Shown here: one piece after another, positions 33,701 to 45,496 of the stretch
Layout: each line of letters starts with the position of its first letter
Numbering within the stretch: the stretch's first letter is position 1
NCBI GenBank assembly: GCA_015499985.1
Contig: JAAAUF010000035.1
Coordinates: 25,563-89,562, forward strand
From: Haplosporangium gracile
Taxonomy: Eukaryota; Mortierellomycota; Mortierellomycetes; Mortierellales; Mortierellaceae
Direction: 5' to 3'
Length of the DNA: 64,000 nucleotides
Notes under the pieces: generated by a model
The model's input: the letters and a program-made list of their open reading frames with translations, nothing else
Databases searched by the model: none
Told to the model about the DNA's origin: nothing
Made by a program: the position numbers and the translations under genes

Positions 33701-36021
33701 TCCACAATCATGGTTCCTAAGACGAATGTGAATCCTTTCACTCGGCAAGAGCAGCCTTTCGGGATTGTCTTTCCGGAAGGTCACGTTGTAGAGCAGCGAG
33801 AGCAAGGCTTTGGCTTGTCGCTGCCCACAGACTCTCTTGACGCCCCTGATCACGAGACAAAAGCATCGGACATGGATACTCAGGAGCTGAAAAGTGCATA
33901 TCTATCGGCATCTGCACACCGCCATTCTCTCACCGACCCCTACTACCTCCCTCAGTTGCAGACTCCTAGGCTCTTGGCCCAGCAACAGCATCAGATTGGA
34001 CAAACGCCGTGGTCACGTACACGGGCAGCCTACAGGGTTCGACCAGCGCGGTCGCGCCTGTCTCTTCCTGTAACACTGCAAGACGTACGTGCCAAGCTAT
34101 CGTTGTGAGATAGGTAAATGAATACAATGAACGAAGGTATCAAAGACTAACAACTCAGCATCTGTTCTTTTTCTCTTGCTAGACGTTTGGAAGACGCTAT
34201 TCTGAACCTTACAGTATTTCCAAGGATCTCTCTGGTGCATTAGCACAACAAAGTGTTGCCCCTTTGTTTGATGGAGATGAACTGTCTTACTCCTCTCCCA
34301 ACGCCAGCCTGTACCACTGGCAGTCTGACCATGAGACAACTCTGAGCGCTACCTTTGCAATCGACCCTAATCTGGCACCCAAAACTGAGGACATGCCTCT
34401 CTCAACATCACTCCATCCACTCGATGCCTTAGCGAGCAGGGCCTCGGACATTGACCAATCATCTTTGCCTCTTCCAGCATATGCATCCTCTTCCCACATG
34501 ACGACCGCACCAACTCTTGACCAACACATGCCAGTCTACTCTATCCCAACTGCCATGACGGCCTCTCCCGCGTCATCGATATCATCGTCTCCTTCTCCTT
34601 CTTCCTCACCAGTCGTAAGTAGAGACATCAGAGAGTTTCCTTTTGGGAATGCCACGTCGTCTTCTCCTATGAGCGATAGTGGATCAGCGACGCATGGTGG
34701 CCCGAGCCCTCCTGTGTGGGGAACACCCTCCACTGTAGCGATGGCCGTTACGCTTAGCCCATCCATGGAAGCGCCGCTATTGATGCGTGCCCACAGTTTG
34801 GACTCGCTGATGTTGCAACCAAGCAGTATGCGCGAGAGCCCAACTATGCTGATAGACACAAACACATCGCTTGCCTCCCCTCGAAGGCACTCCCAAGGCC
34901 CATCGTCGTCTCTCTTAGCTGAACAAGGACCTCAGACATATTCTCCGCTTTCCCCGCAACTTGTTCGACAGGATTTTTTGCAAACACAATTATCCTACTT
35001 TCCGTCACCAGTCTTTCCTCCTCCTCCTTCAACTTCCTCGTCAACCGCATTAAAAAATCCACTTAGCGTACACCCGCTTGAACAGCATGGCCAACAACAC
35101 CAACCGCAACAACAGAGACAACAGAGACAACAGCAACACCAGCAACAAAAGCACACCTTGCAGCAAAGCCAAGCCTGGAACGCGACACTCCCTATCATCT
35201 TTCAATCACTACAGCCAGTGTCTCCTCACTCGATTCAGCGCCAGCAGAGCGACACATTAAGCCATGGACCCCCCACGACTGCAATGCCTCACGAAGGGTT
35301 GGAACAAAACATCAACTGGGATCAGAGCCTTGCAGCGATGAACCACTTTGGGATAGTACAGCAGAAGTTACCCCTTGCCCGTCAACAACAACAACAGCAA
35401 CAGCAGCAACAACAAGAGACCCAACAGCTGCTTCATCTGCAATCTCAATCGACGTACCAACAGATGCACCTTCAACAGCAGCAGCAACTACAGCAGCAAC
35501 TACAGCAACAACAACTTGAGCAACAGCAGCAAACACCACATCCACTTCCGCATATGCAAGCGTCACCATTGCAACAACACCAGCATCAACAACCGCTACA
35601 AGTGAATCCGCCGTCAACCTTGCCACCACCACAACTTCTGACCCCGAACCTACTTAGTGGGTCGCCAGTTTGCTCTTCTGCACCCGAACCAACGCCGACC
35701 TTTTTGAATTTCAAGGATGCCAAAGCCTTTGAGGAGTACAAGCACCAGCAATTTATTCTTGAGCATCAGCGTCTTCAGCAGCGACAAGAGCTTGAGTTTC
35801 TGAATGACCAAAGGGAGGCTAAGTTAGACCAGGAGAACACGGGGAGTCAGGGTAGCATTGCAGCTCTTCAAGGAGAACTTCAACAGAAACCCAACCGTTC
35901 CTCAAGTTATGATGACAAGTTTACAAGCATGGATCGGGTGAGTGGTCATGTTGCGATTGCAACTGCCCTAGTTCCTTCACCGCCGTCGTCACCATCTCCG
36001 TCAGCCTTGAGCGAGCTTTGA
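30715..36021 (+). CDS. Very large homeodomain transcription factor with disordered Q-rich tail
   Basis: Exons 30715-31519, 31677-34084 and 34183-36021 give 1,683 codons. The only folded domain is a homeodomain at residues ~27-82: IKRRRRTSRSQFKTLEKAF, then LSMTPRGIQVWFQNRRAKKK, with the helix-3 W-F-Q-N-R-R that contacts DNA. It is a typical, non-TALE homeodomain such as those in fungal Phx1/Yox1-type factors. The remaining ~1,600 residues are Ser/Thr/Pro-rich with long poly-Gln blocks near 33540-33650, 35095-35160 and 35385-35590. Scattered in the tail are short basic-Ser motifs: RRLS and RRMSMP (31755-31800), RRVSIH, HRRSSLK, ARRNSCPPGF, GRRYSEPY and PRRHSQG. These fit the PKA/14-3-3 consensus and are separated by non-conserved-looking sequence. 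Likely a nuclear regulator; targets unknown. The first intron could hide alternative ends. Confidence 0.85.
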
Positions 36022-37918
36022 GATTGCCGAATCCTTTTTTTTTCTTTTTTTCTCTCTCTTTTTTTTTTTTTTTTGAATTTCTTGAATTTTTTCCAGGTCC
36101 GAAATAAAAGCTGGAAAACCGTTTGGACCGTTGAGATCCCATGGAGCTTCTTTTTTCATTTTCACAAAAATGCAGCAGTCGCGTTCATGGGGACGCGTTT
36201 TGTTTTGAGTGTTTATCAGCCAAGCCACATTTCGCATATGTATTTAACTAACGCTCTTGAGAAAATTTTTCTTTTTTTTCTTCCCTTCTTTTCCCTTAAC
36301 CCTTTCCCTTCCTATACACTCCCACATATCGATCTTCCCTACTCTCACGAATGGTAAGCAATCCAATCCAAACTCAATACCTCCATCCGCAATCCTGCAC
36401 ACTCCTATATCTCTCACACACTTGTTTGTTTCGTTTGTACGGATGATGTTTTTAAACAACGAATTTCTTCAACTGAAAGACCATGTTGAGTATTCTTCAC
36501 AGAGCTTTTTAACCCTGACCCACATACAAACAAAAACAAGCATTTCAATGAGAGATCCAATTCCTTTTCATTTCTTTGATTGTAACCAATTCATTGCTCT
36601 ATCGTTGGGGCGCATGTATGAGAAAAGATTTTAACGATTTTTTTGTTTCTTTTTCTATCTTTTTCAGGTTGATCTCGACTGCCTCTGTTGCTGAGGTGTC
36701 TTGTTGACTACGACTGACGAGCGAGGATGATTCCGGCAAGCAATTGCAGTTATATATATATCAATGGATAATCAATGGCGGGCGTTTGCTGCTAAGAGGG
36801 TATTAAGAGGTGCAATTCAGCCAAAAACAAAACGAGACGGTGGAAACAACGGCGCGACAACGACAATGAAGAGAATAATTCCAAGATGATGTTACTCTTT
36901 TGCTATTCTGGCACCTCTTATCTCAAGGGCGACCCCGTTGAAGTTCACGCTTCTTCCGCGTCGTTTCTAATGTTCACAACCTTGACTAGCTGATTGGACA
37001 CCATTCTCTTTATTTGCATTGTCGATGTGGGTTTGGTTCTCTTCGAAAATTCTCATTGTTTTAACTGGTGGAAAGAGTGGATGGGTGTAATTTTGCAAAA
37101 AAAATAAATAAAAAACAATTGAATAAAAAACTTGTGCAATTACTTTTGTGAGTGATGATTTTAAGATCCAGGTATCTATACTTGTTTTGTGAACCAAGAA
37201 CATAACGACTAGAAATCTTTTCGTGGCCGGGGTGGCCGATTTGGGACCTAATTACTTTTTCGTCGCAGTGTTACTCAATCTTCTGAAGTTTATCTCCTGG
37301 ACCTCATTATGTCAGTGGGATATGGTTTCGGCACCCAAAGAACTCGTTGAGGAATAGAGCGCAGATTACACTCCCTTTGATTTTAATCCGCCAATCCCGC
37401 ATACCCGCTCCTTCCATCAAGAGCCTGGATCATGTAATTCATTTCCTTTTGGTTAAGCTAATCTGTCTCGCACAGCTCCTCCTTATCTATTCACACTCTC
37501 TTGTCCTATTTCTTTTTGTGCACTTCACTTTTGTTTTTTCTTTTCACCATCATCTTCAATCGGCCTTTATTGAGATGAAAACTACAAAATAAAGAAATGA
37601 AAAAAATAGCCCATTCTGTTAGTGGTATCCATGTACTCGAGCAAATAAGTATGAGAGACACAAACCTCGAAAAAATGGTTTCTGAATTCTAGTTCAAGAC
37701 GTTGTCAATTGCTGCGCACATTTTCTTTTCTTGAAATGCACAAAGTCAAGTTTGTTGATCCAGTAAGAAAAAACATACGCCTTTCATTTTCGACACATTG
37801 TGGCAAATTTGTACCACAGGTGGAAATGCATTCAATAGTACTCAGCACACTTTCATTCATAAAAAAAAAGGAATAAAAAATGCGACATTGGTGTCTGCAA
37901 TGTACTGGGTGATTCGGA
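36022..37918. other. Homeobox 3' flank and intergenic DNA
   Basis: T-rich tract right after the stop (36030-36080), then unremarkable AT-rich DNA. Open frames are short and not protein-like. No RNA gene recognised. Confidence 0.45.
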
Positions 37919-38768
37919 TTAGGTATTCATCCTGACACGCCTTAGGGTCCTTGTCCCTGCAGACATTGGGCACCATAGACCTCGCTTATTTTTTCTCGAT
38001 TTTTCATACACCTCTTTGCCTTCTTCAGCTCGATTCGCCGACAACAGACAACGCATCGCCCAATTCGGTGAAAGCAAAACACATAACGCTTGGGCGTCAG
38101 ACTTTCGTCCATGTCCGATACAGTTGTGTATTGACCGTGCTCCCGTCTCATCCTCCGTGCCGTACGTTGCCCCTGATACGGGACCCGGATTCCGTTCCTG
38201 CATTGCCTATCATCATCGACGTTATCACTTATGAAAGGAGGATAAGACATGAGATGTGGCGATATGACATGGGCGCTCCTGAGTTCTTTAAGTGTTGACG
38301 GATTCGCACAGGTTATACCATGAGTCAATTCGAGATACAGGCATTCTTGCAACATCGAGATGGATTGACATGTTGTCTGCTTCCGTTCCAATATCAACGT
38401 CAGCCAATCGATCGTAGGCTAGCAACTTAAAAAAAAAGCAAAAAAATACGAGTTAGCAAGGTTTAATTGCATATCATGTTTCTTCCAAAGGCATGACAGA
38501 ACATCGATCGATAGCTTACCTCGGTTCACTACGAAGTCGTGCTTTCGCGCCAGGACAACCCGAACAAGTCTCTGTTTCCGCAGCACAGCCATCCTCTTGT
38601 GCTTGATCCGCATTTTGGAGTGTTCGAAACTCCGAATGACACGCCCATTTTTCTCCTCTGTTCATAAATCGCGTCAATCTGTGTCATAGTTGTAGCTGTG
38701 TGCAGAGATATTTGCGACACTTTCCGGAGAACTAGTCGAATATGACCGTTTCGTTCTCGGCGCAGCAC
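37919..38768 (-). pseudogene. Degenerate coding remnant with CxxC motif (mobile-element relic possible)
   Basis: Minus-strand protein-like segments in alternating frames. The right part has FEHSKMRIKHKRMAVLRKQR and LVRVVLARKHDFVVNR. After a splice-like or broken junction come LLAYDRLADVDIG and a 150-residue frame containing RTARRMRREHGQY, FCFHRIGRCVVCCRRIELKK and YGAQCLQGQG. The Cys-rich end is reminiscent of zinc-ribbon ends of some DNA transposases, but I cannot assign a family and see no terminal inverted repeats. Frame changes and a stop interrupt it, so I call it a remnant. Confidence 0.3.
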
Positions 38769-39104
38769 AGAGCTCCTTCTCGGGAATATGCCACTGTTCT
38801 GGCTCCGGAGAGTTCATGCAACATGGGGGCAGTCACCACAAACGGTATGGGCAGTCTTAGCTCTGCCATCATATCATATCTGGACAAGGCCGTCGGGAGC
38901 GGGTTTGTTTGATTGTGATCCTCGTTTGTTGGGGCCTAATTTTTTGATGTTGACATACTTTTATTAGCTGAGTGAGCATAATCCACCATAAATCGCAATA
39001 ACGCCTGATCAATTGACTTACCTTGAGTTGACATCTTGTATCGGTTGATATACTACTCAACCTCGTCGAGCAGCAATGACACCGTTACTGACAGTTTCTT
39101 GATA

Positions 39105-40514
39105 CTAGTTCGTTTCGGGTATTACAATCTGGTGCACCATATCCCTTACAAGTCCGGAAACGCTAATGTTATTAGGGCAGTCCTCTCCTGTACGAGAGGT
39201 CCAGGGAGGCTGTGTCAGTACAATAGAGCATGGCAATCCGCTGTGGGCTGTGCTGGAACTGCTGTTGGCGGATGCGGCTGTTCGTAAGCGATTCCAGTAA
39301 TACACCACTTGCAGAATTTGCTTAACTAGGCCTTTCAGAGGAAACTTCTCTTGTTCCAATGTTTGAAGTTGATGCCGCATACTCTGACAGTGCAAAATGG
39401 CCTGTTGGAGAGGGTGAGGATCCAACATACCAAGATGGTCAATGATATCCCGATCCTTGAATCGCTCACAACCTTCGTCGCTTTCCGGAGGCTCCTTGTT
39501 CTTCCTGAGGAACTCCTTCTCCTTCTCGAGAGACTTCTTCTTGAAGTACCCCTTTCCTTGTCGATAACACCCTTGGCCTCTTCCAATATCTTCTCTATCA
39601 CTCATATCTTCGTCCTGGTCCGGGACAAGATCCTTTCATACTCCTTGAGTGTGACCCCTACAGCCTGAGCTTCTTGATCGACCTCCATCTTCAGCGGGCC
39701 TACCATCTCTCTTTCCCCTCCCCATTGGATCTGTCCTGGGCGCTGAACTCTCGCCTTTTGCCTCGCCTCAAGTTTCCCCACCATAAGATGCCTCTCGGTT
39801 TCACCAATGCTTCTGCCCGTGATGCGAACCGTGAGGGAATTGACGTACGCCACTCTAGAGTATTTAACGGAAGAAAAAAAACCTATAGATACATTTACAA
39901 AATAATCCTTCTTTAAAAGCAAATTGAACACAGCAAAAGAAGTTTTTGAAAAAGTTACAGCCGATTAATTACCTGGTGGCGAACTGCATTCCATGCGCCT
40001 TGCCAAGGTCAACATTCTTTGGTTGGTTTAAAAAGGCTCCGATGACCTCTCGACGAGATGTCACAGTTCGGATGATGGGCACGCGGGTCGTGAAGGACTT
40101 GCCATGCGCTTAAGTGCTCCGATATTTGCCAATCTACACATTACACAGGACCTCGTAGTACCTCACCGCATTCAAAGGCGGAGAGTATCTTGCCGAAGGA
40201 CGGGATAGGTGACAGGTGACATGCATACATACGACATCCCACTCCACGGAGCATCGTGTTAGCTAAGGTGCAGAATGGCGTCAATATCGCGACGTGTCGA
40301 TATCGTTCATCTTGACGTGAACGACCCAGTTGCTCCTGCAAGTAGTAAGACCTCGGATTCGAATGATAGACGCCGCAGTACTCCTTTGCTCCCCAGTAAA
40401 ATCCACAGCTTGAGGATGCAGACTTACGAACTTAGTTTCCGTTGACTCGCTTGTGCTTTCAGATTTCGAAGACTGTCCCAAGTCGAGTCGTTCGTTTATA
40501 GCATTCAAGGCCAT
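39105..40514 (-). pseudogene. Multi-segment degenerate gene of unrecognised family
   Basis: Several minus-strand segments look like exons. 40428-40514 starts at an ATG (MALNAINERLDLGQSS) and ends at a GTAAGT donor; an in-frame exon follows from 40335 (EQLGRSRQDERYRHVAILTP). A later segment reads SFTTRVPIIRTVTSRREVIG then DLGKAHGMQFATR and splices in frame near 39900 to VAYVNSLTVRITGRSIGETE and VTLKEYERILSRTRTK. This is followed by a stop with the frame continuing in VIEKILEEAKGVIDKERG. Two further frames (PLQQAILHCQSMRHQLQTLE) need frameshifts. The mixture of good splice sites and stops points to a decayed gene. I do not recognise the family. Confidence 0.4.
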
Positions 40515-40810
40515 AGCGATTGTTAAACTTGGACTCAAAGATACTCTGGTTAGCGCTGATAAAGGTGAAGAAAAAAGTAATTGTATAAAATACTGTATTC
40601 GCCAATTATTACCCATGATTCTTTTGTTCCAATAAAAGGATTAAGAAAAATTAGTTGTTCGAAACTCAGTTGCTTACCAAACCATTTCTTCGGCTACTTT
40701 CATTCTGTCCAGCAACCCGATCCTCTTTTTCTTTAAAAAAAAAGAAAATCTACGATTAACGACTACCCTTGGTCAACTTCCGCCGCCACTAATGCCCAGA
40801 GTTGTTGAGT

Positions 40811-41108
40811 TCACCCCATGGATAATAGAAAACTCGTCAGGTGGTTGACGTTGTTGATATCAGCATGGTCCCATGAGTCGATATATTTAACTAATTTTTC
40901 AAGTGCAGAGCCTTTTTGACCGGCACATGGTCGTTTCGGGATGACCTCTTGATAATAAAACGGACATGGCGATACACAGAAGGTCTGAGCTGTGAGGATT
41001 TGTTTTGGCAGAGATTTTAATAGAGAGCCTCCGAAGGATATGACTTTCAGATACATCATATATGGATGTGAAGTATGGCTTGTTGGCGACGTAGCCGGCG
41101 CTCAGCAA
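40811..41108 (-). pseudogene. Possible short coding remnant
   Basis: An 82-codon minus-strand frame with a balanced amino-acid composition (LLKSLPKQILTAQTFCVSPC, then LVKYIDSWDHADINNVNHLT). It has no recognised domain and no clear start. It lies in the same decayed interval as the remnants to its left and may belong to them. Confidence 0.2.
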
Positions 41109-41747
41109 TTATTTACTTATAAAAATTTGATATAACGTTCAGTGGCGAAGACAATTACGCATCATGGAGTTGCGTATCAGCGTCTAGTTGAAAGTCCAAA
41201 TTAATTGGCGGCGAGGATACTCGACTCGTTCGCATTGATTAATTTCTTTACGCGTTTGTTGAATGGTTGGCGTTTGAAAGCTGAGTTGGATGTTTGAGGT
41301 GTATCGTCCATTATTGGTGCTCCCTCATGGGCGCGGAGGATAACGGACATGATCGATATCTCGTTCAAGGTCTAGAAAAATAGCCCTAGAACCGCGGTTT
41401 ATGGAGCGTAAGAAACGTGGTACAGAGGCTGGTTGCACGACCGCCATAGTGAAGGGCTTTGCTCCCAAGAGAACTTACGTCGCATTTTGTAGCGACATTG
41501 TGGAGGCGACCTCGGCAGTTTGAGCATTTAGGTGGAGCGATGCACAACAAGAATGAGAAAGAGGGATGGAGGGAACCATGCCTCTTATGCATCCGTTCGT
41601 TTTTTTGTGTCAATTAACACTCCACAAAAAAAATGGAACCTCAGAGATTCTAATTTTTTTTAGCCAGACATGCACATGCTGCATACTATCGATTAAATCG
41701 GAGTAACTTTTTTATGTGCAAGGAACAAAATTCAATCAACTAAGCTC
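41109..41747. other. Intergenic, nothing recognised
   Basis: AT-rich DNA between the decayed interval and the inositol monophosphatase 3' end. No gene or repeat could be supported. Confidence 0.4.
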
Positions 41748-43369
41748 CTACTTGCGTGGGGCCTCCATATCCTCAACAATGGACCAGACTTCATCAATGA
41801 TCTTCTTCTGTGCAGCAGCCGCGGCCTCGGGGGCGGTACTGCCATCCTCACTACAGCATCCACGAATTATCAAGAAACGACGTCCAGTCAAGAGCTGACC
41901 ATCCGTGACCTGACGACCACATCCGTCCACGACCACTCCGCCCGCCTCACGCACAATAATGATTCCCGCGCACACGTCCCTATTGTACGAGAAATAACGA
42001 TAGGTTAGGGGTGATCGATTGACTCGAACAGTTATTAGCGAGAGAGCACGACGACAAAGTAAATGGCTTACCATTCCCAGCAGCCTACTTCCCAGTAGAC
42101 GTCGATCTGGCCCTGAGCAACAGCCATCATGTTCATGGCAGCACTTCCAAGACAACGGATACCGTGGGCATGACCGACAGCGCGACCGGGAGCCAAGGAA
42201 GAGGTGTCTCTGGCGGAGAGGTTGCGCATTGACTTGACCTTGGGATCAATCACCTCTGTCTTGCGGTCCGACCCGTATTCGCCAGCAACCAGAGCCATCG
42301 ACAGTGAGGGCAGTGGGGGAGCAGGGTGAGGATAAGACAGAGGCAGGCGTCTGCCCTGTTGCCTAGGGTTCTCGTCAATCTTGGATAAGTATGCTCCTTG
42401 TCCCTTCACCGCTGTAAACAGCTATGTAAAGCGAGTTGGTCAGATTCGTTTAGTACGTTTTGAAAAAAAAAAAAAAAAAAGAAAGGAGAAAAAAAAAAAA
42501 AAAAATAAAAAAAAAAANNNNNNNNNNGTGTACCAAAAAAAAAAAAAAGGTCAGGTTGATAAGAATATGATGTGTTAAGAAGATAAACAAAGTCAACAAG
42601 TTTAATCGCGATAAAAATAAAACAAAAATTTACCTGGTTCAAAATGGGGTTGTAAATAACTCCCACGACTGGCTCCTGGTTAATCGTGAGGCCGATCGAA
42701 ATGGCAACAAAGGGGAACCTGTAATCACGATAACATGAACAAGTAGGGCGAATTAGTTTTGGTTTAAACGTTGCTGTACTCTGTCGTAGCCAATACCGAT
42801 ACAACGTGGACCGGATCCTTCACTATTTGCTCTTCCTTCCTTTGTCTATGCAGTATTTTGTTGGGTAATGGATGAAAAAGCAACATACCCGTGGACAAAG
42901 TTGGTAGTGCCATCAATGGGGTCAACGATCCAGGTAGGCGCATCTGTCAGTCTACATTCCTCTCCTCCAGCAACAGTTTCCTCTCCAATGAAGCTATTCT
43001 CCGCGATATACCAAGAAAAAGGCAACAGGAAAGCCCTGTTAGTTCTTTTGACACGCGTCTATGATACATCGTTGATCAGCGTTCATTTTTCGGTCCTTTG
43101 AAATAGCGAGAGCGTGAGAAAAATAAAAGAGTAGCATACGAGTGATCCTTCATCTTGTCGGCAATCTCGGCGCGGACCATTTTTTCAACCTTCTGGTCCC
43201 ACTCGGTGACAAGGTCGGCGGTGTTGCCCTTCTTGACGAGGAGCGCGCTGCGTTCGGGCGAGAAGCGGGTGTTGAAGCCCTCGAGGATGACGGGTCCTGC
43301 CAACTGGGCAAGATGGATGCCGAAGTCGAGGTATGACTCGAGTTCCTCTGTCAAGTAATTGTATGCCAT
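41748..43369 (-). CDS. Inositol monophosphatase family protein
   Basis: Mg-dependent, Li-sensitive phosphatase superfamily; hydrolyses inositol-1-phosphate in inositol synthesis and recycling. Exons 43140-43369, 42889-42993, 42634-42718, 42072-42421 and 41748-41979 give 333 codons. Metal-site motifs are all present: GEETV (Glu ligand), [15 protein letters not shown] (the D-x-I-D-G-T motif split by a junction at the final Gly) and [15 protein letters not shown] (C-terminal Asp). Exon 4 carries an extended loop rich in Pro/Ser/Arg after [15 protein letters not shown], making the protein longer than the ~275-residue bacterial and animal enzymes. Intron 3 contains an assembly gap and long A-runs. 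Upstream sequence to 43770 is leader and promoter. It is transcribed in the same direction as the nucleotidyltransferase array; no functional link is evident. Confidence 0.93.
42518..42527. other. Assembly gap (10 N) in intron 3 of the inositol monophosphatase gene
   Basis: Ten N flanked by A-runs on both sides. It does not interrupt coding sequence. Confidence 0.95.
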
Positions 43370-43712
43370 TTTTGTGTCTCGTTTGGAAGGTTGGAGGGTT
43401 GGAGGCGTTGATGTGGGAAGGTGTCTGAATGGAATGAAGAAAACAAGAAGGGAAGAAAGTGACGAGAAGGTGTGTTAACTCCTCGACTTCATTTTTTTAG
43501 TGCCCTCACTTGGCCAAGAGGACAGAGGAGTATGAGTGAGACTGCGAAAATGGTGGGGGCGAGAAAAAAAATAGTTGGTTGAGCCAGGAGGGAGAAAAGA
43601 AAAAGGACAGCAACCTCCTTCTCTTTCTTCCTTTTCTCTCTCATTAGAGAAACTATTCCCTCTTACCAACAGCCACCAACCCTGCAAACGCGTTTAATTG
43701 AAGATATCTCAC

Positions 43713-43743
43713 TTTTTTTTTTTTTTGGGGGGGGGGGGGGGGG
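43713..43743. repeat. T14-G17 homopolymer pair
   Basis: Fourteen T directly followed by seventeen G on the + strand. On the strand of the adjacent nucleotidyltransferase gene this is C17 then A14, beginning about 30 bases after its stop codon. Confidence 0.9.
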
Positions 43744-43774
43744 CGGACTCTTATATTTTGTTGCTTAATATGAT

Positions 43775-45496
43775 TCATACTTTAAACGCCTTGCTAATAT
43801 CGTCTTTCACAATAGCGTCATACGCAAATCGAAAACACCTCTGAATATCAGCCACATGGATAGCGCGACAGTTGCCTGTAACGTTCCTGCTAGTAATAAA
43901 CGGGTCCAAGACACACATCTGCCAATCCTTGGGTCGACTGTCCCTTCGACTCCTTGGAGGGGGTGAGACACTCCTGTTCCTGATCACACCTAGGCGCGGA
44001 TTGACTTCTTGGATTGTGTAGTTGAATGTGTGCCCAAAGTACATGCAGAGCTCTGTCAATAGCTGTCCTGCCGATTTGGTGTTCTTGGCGGCCAGTGCGG
44101 TATAGTTCCTTGGTTCCTTGTCGAAGGCGCAGTGGTAGCCGTCGATCGTGCGGGTGACCATGTTGTCCGCGCTCTGTTGCTGGAGCCGCGGGAGGACAGG
44201 CGGGGAGGTGATATCTTGAAGGAAGACAATGAGCATCATGGTGAGTGCGTAGGACGACAGGTATCCCGTGCTGCCTCCCAAAATCCCATTCTTGTCCGCT
44301 AAAGTGCGAAGGCCGAACCAGATGTCCAAAAACCGACTGTCGATCCTTTGGTAGGCGTTGATGAGCTGAGAGTTGAAGACGCCCATGGGTTGGTTGATGC
44401 TCATATCACATCGGATCCCGTGACCGGTAAATGAGACGATGGGAACTCGGGCGTTAGCGATCGTCTTAATGGGACCCCAACCTGATGCTTGGAGGTTGCT
44501 GGCCAGCTCGTGAATGGGTTCTCTGCCCAAGTCCCTAAAGTTGAGCACCGTAAAATCGGCGTCGCTGGTGAGCGTGCTCAGTCCTGACTCGAACGACCCG
44601 AACAGACAGACCTCGGCATGCGGTTGACGATGATGACGGCGCAGAAGTGTCTCAAGGGCTTGACGAAGCGTTTCCACATTGCGCCGAGCCCCTGCAGTCG
44701 CCGCTTGTAACCTGAGTTGGGCCAGATACCGATCGATACTCTTGTACCGGACCTCGTCAATGCGTTCCTGAGTTCGCTGCATCTCGGCGAATTGTACATC
44801 CAAGAGACTCATCCCCCCCATCACCACCTGCAGATGCCCTAGTTCCCGTTCCTGTGTCTCCGGCTCTTGGCTCGCTTTCTTCTCCTTCTCCTGCTGCTGA
44901 AGCTGTCGAATCAGGGCCTTTTGTTGCTCCAACTCGCGTGCTCGAGCCCGTGCCGTCTTTTGCCGCTTCTTGGCATTGTGCTCCTTCGAATACTTGGTCA
45001 CGCCCAGGGACCCATCCGCCAGATAAGAGGCGTATCCCCCGGAGCCTCGTCGGTTCGTCCAGCAATTGACCCTCAAGTAATAGATCACCGCCGCGATCTC
45101 GTCCTGGTACTCGCTTGGAACGTCCTCGGCATACTTTTCTAAATACTCATTGACGTGACGGCTGCCCAAGGGCGGTAGATAGATGTAATCGTTGGTTCCA
45201 AGGTAGTCGTCGGGCCGGGACTTGATAGTAGTTTTGTAAGGAAAGGAAGAGTCGTAGCAAAGGGCGGGCAAGTTATGCTTGAGGCCTGTAGTGCTGTGCA
45301 GCCCATGTTTTTGAATGTAGGCTGCCATGTCAGAAAACTGGGAATGAGGTTTGTTGAGAAACATTTGGCGGACATGAGCAAATGTTGTCGCAAGATCGTG
45401 AAGAAGGTAGTTGTAGTCTTGGGTGCCGCTTTTGCCTGCGACCTCGAATAAGATCGCGTCAAGCAAACTGTAAATGAAAGTTTCGCTGGTTGTCAT
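43775..45496 (-). CDS. Array copy A: TUTase/poly(A)-polymerase-like nucleotidyltransferase
   Basis: Single exon, 573 codons. Layout: N-terminal domain of unknown function (~1-160, LLDAILFEVAG and LATTFAHVRQMF shared with the other copies); charged coiled coil (~170-260); Pol-beta nucleotidyltransferase core with GSFESG (300-305), Asp312 and Asp314 in SDADFTV and third Asp364 in RCDMSINQPMGV; then a helical region with NSQLINAYQRIDSRF, GYLSSYALTMMLIVFLQ and LPRLQQ; and a poly(A)-polymerase-associated segment with QLLTELCMYFGHTFNY and VLDPFITSRNVTGN. The NxL and DPF..NV features fit Cid1-type terminal uridylyl/adenylyltransferases more than cGAS/OAS enzymes. The catalytic triad is intact, so it is probably active. 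Predicted product: a transferase that adds nucleotides to RNA 3' ends; the substrate is unknown. The start is the ATG nearest the conserved N-terminus. Confidence 0.82.
   Translation of the reverse strand: MTTSETFIYSLLDAILFEVAGKSGTQDYNYLLHDLATTFAHVRQMFLNKPHSQFSDMAAYIQKHGLHSTTGLKHNLPALCYDSSFPYKTTIKSRPDDYLGTNDYIYLPPLGSRHVNEYLEKYAEDVPSEYQDEIAAVIYYLRVNCWTNRRGSGGYASYLADGSLGVTKYSKEHNAKKRQKTARARARELEQQKALIRQLQQQEKEKKASQEPETQERELGHLQVVMGGMSLLDVQFAEMQRTQERIDEVRYKSIDRYLAQLRLQAATAGARRNVETLRQALETLLRRHHRQPHAEVCLFGSFESGLSTLTSDADFTVLNFRDLGREPIHELASNLQASGWGPIKTIANARVPIVSFTGHGIRCDMSINQPMGVFNSQLINAYQRIDSRFLDIWFGLRTLADKNGILGGSTGYLSSYALTMMLIVFLQDITSPPVLPRLQQQSADNMVTRTIDGYHCAFDKEPRNYTALAAKNTKSAGQLLTELCMYFGHTFNYTIQEVNPRLGVIRNRSVSPPPRSRRDSRPKDWQMCVLDPFITSRNVTGNCRAIHVADIQRCFRFAYDAIVKDDISKAFKV

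Noticed and set aside
37919..38397. Firm call of a PiggyBac-type transposase
   Set aside because: Only a CxxC end and basic composition support it; no catalytic Asp order, terminal repeats or TTAA target sites were found.
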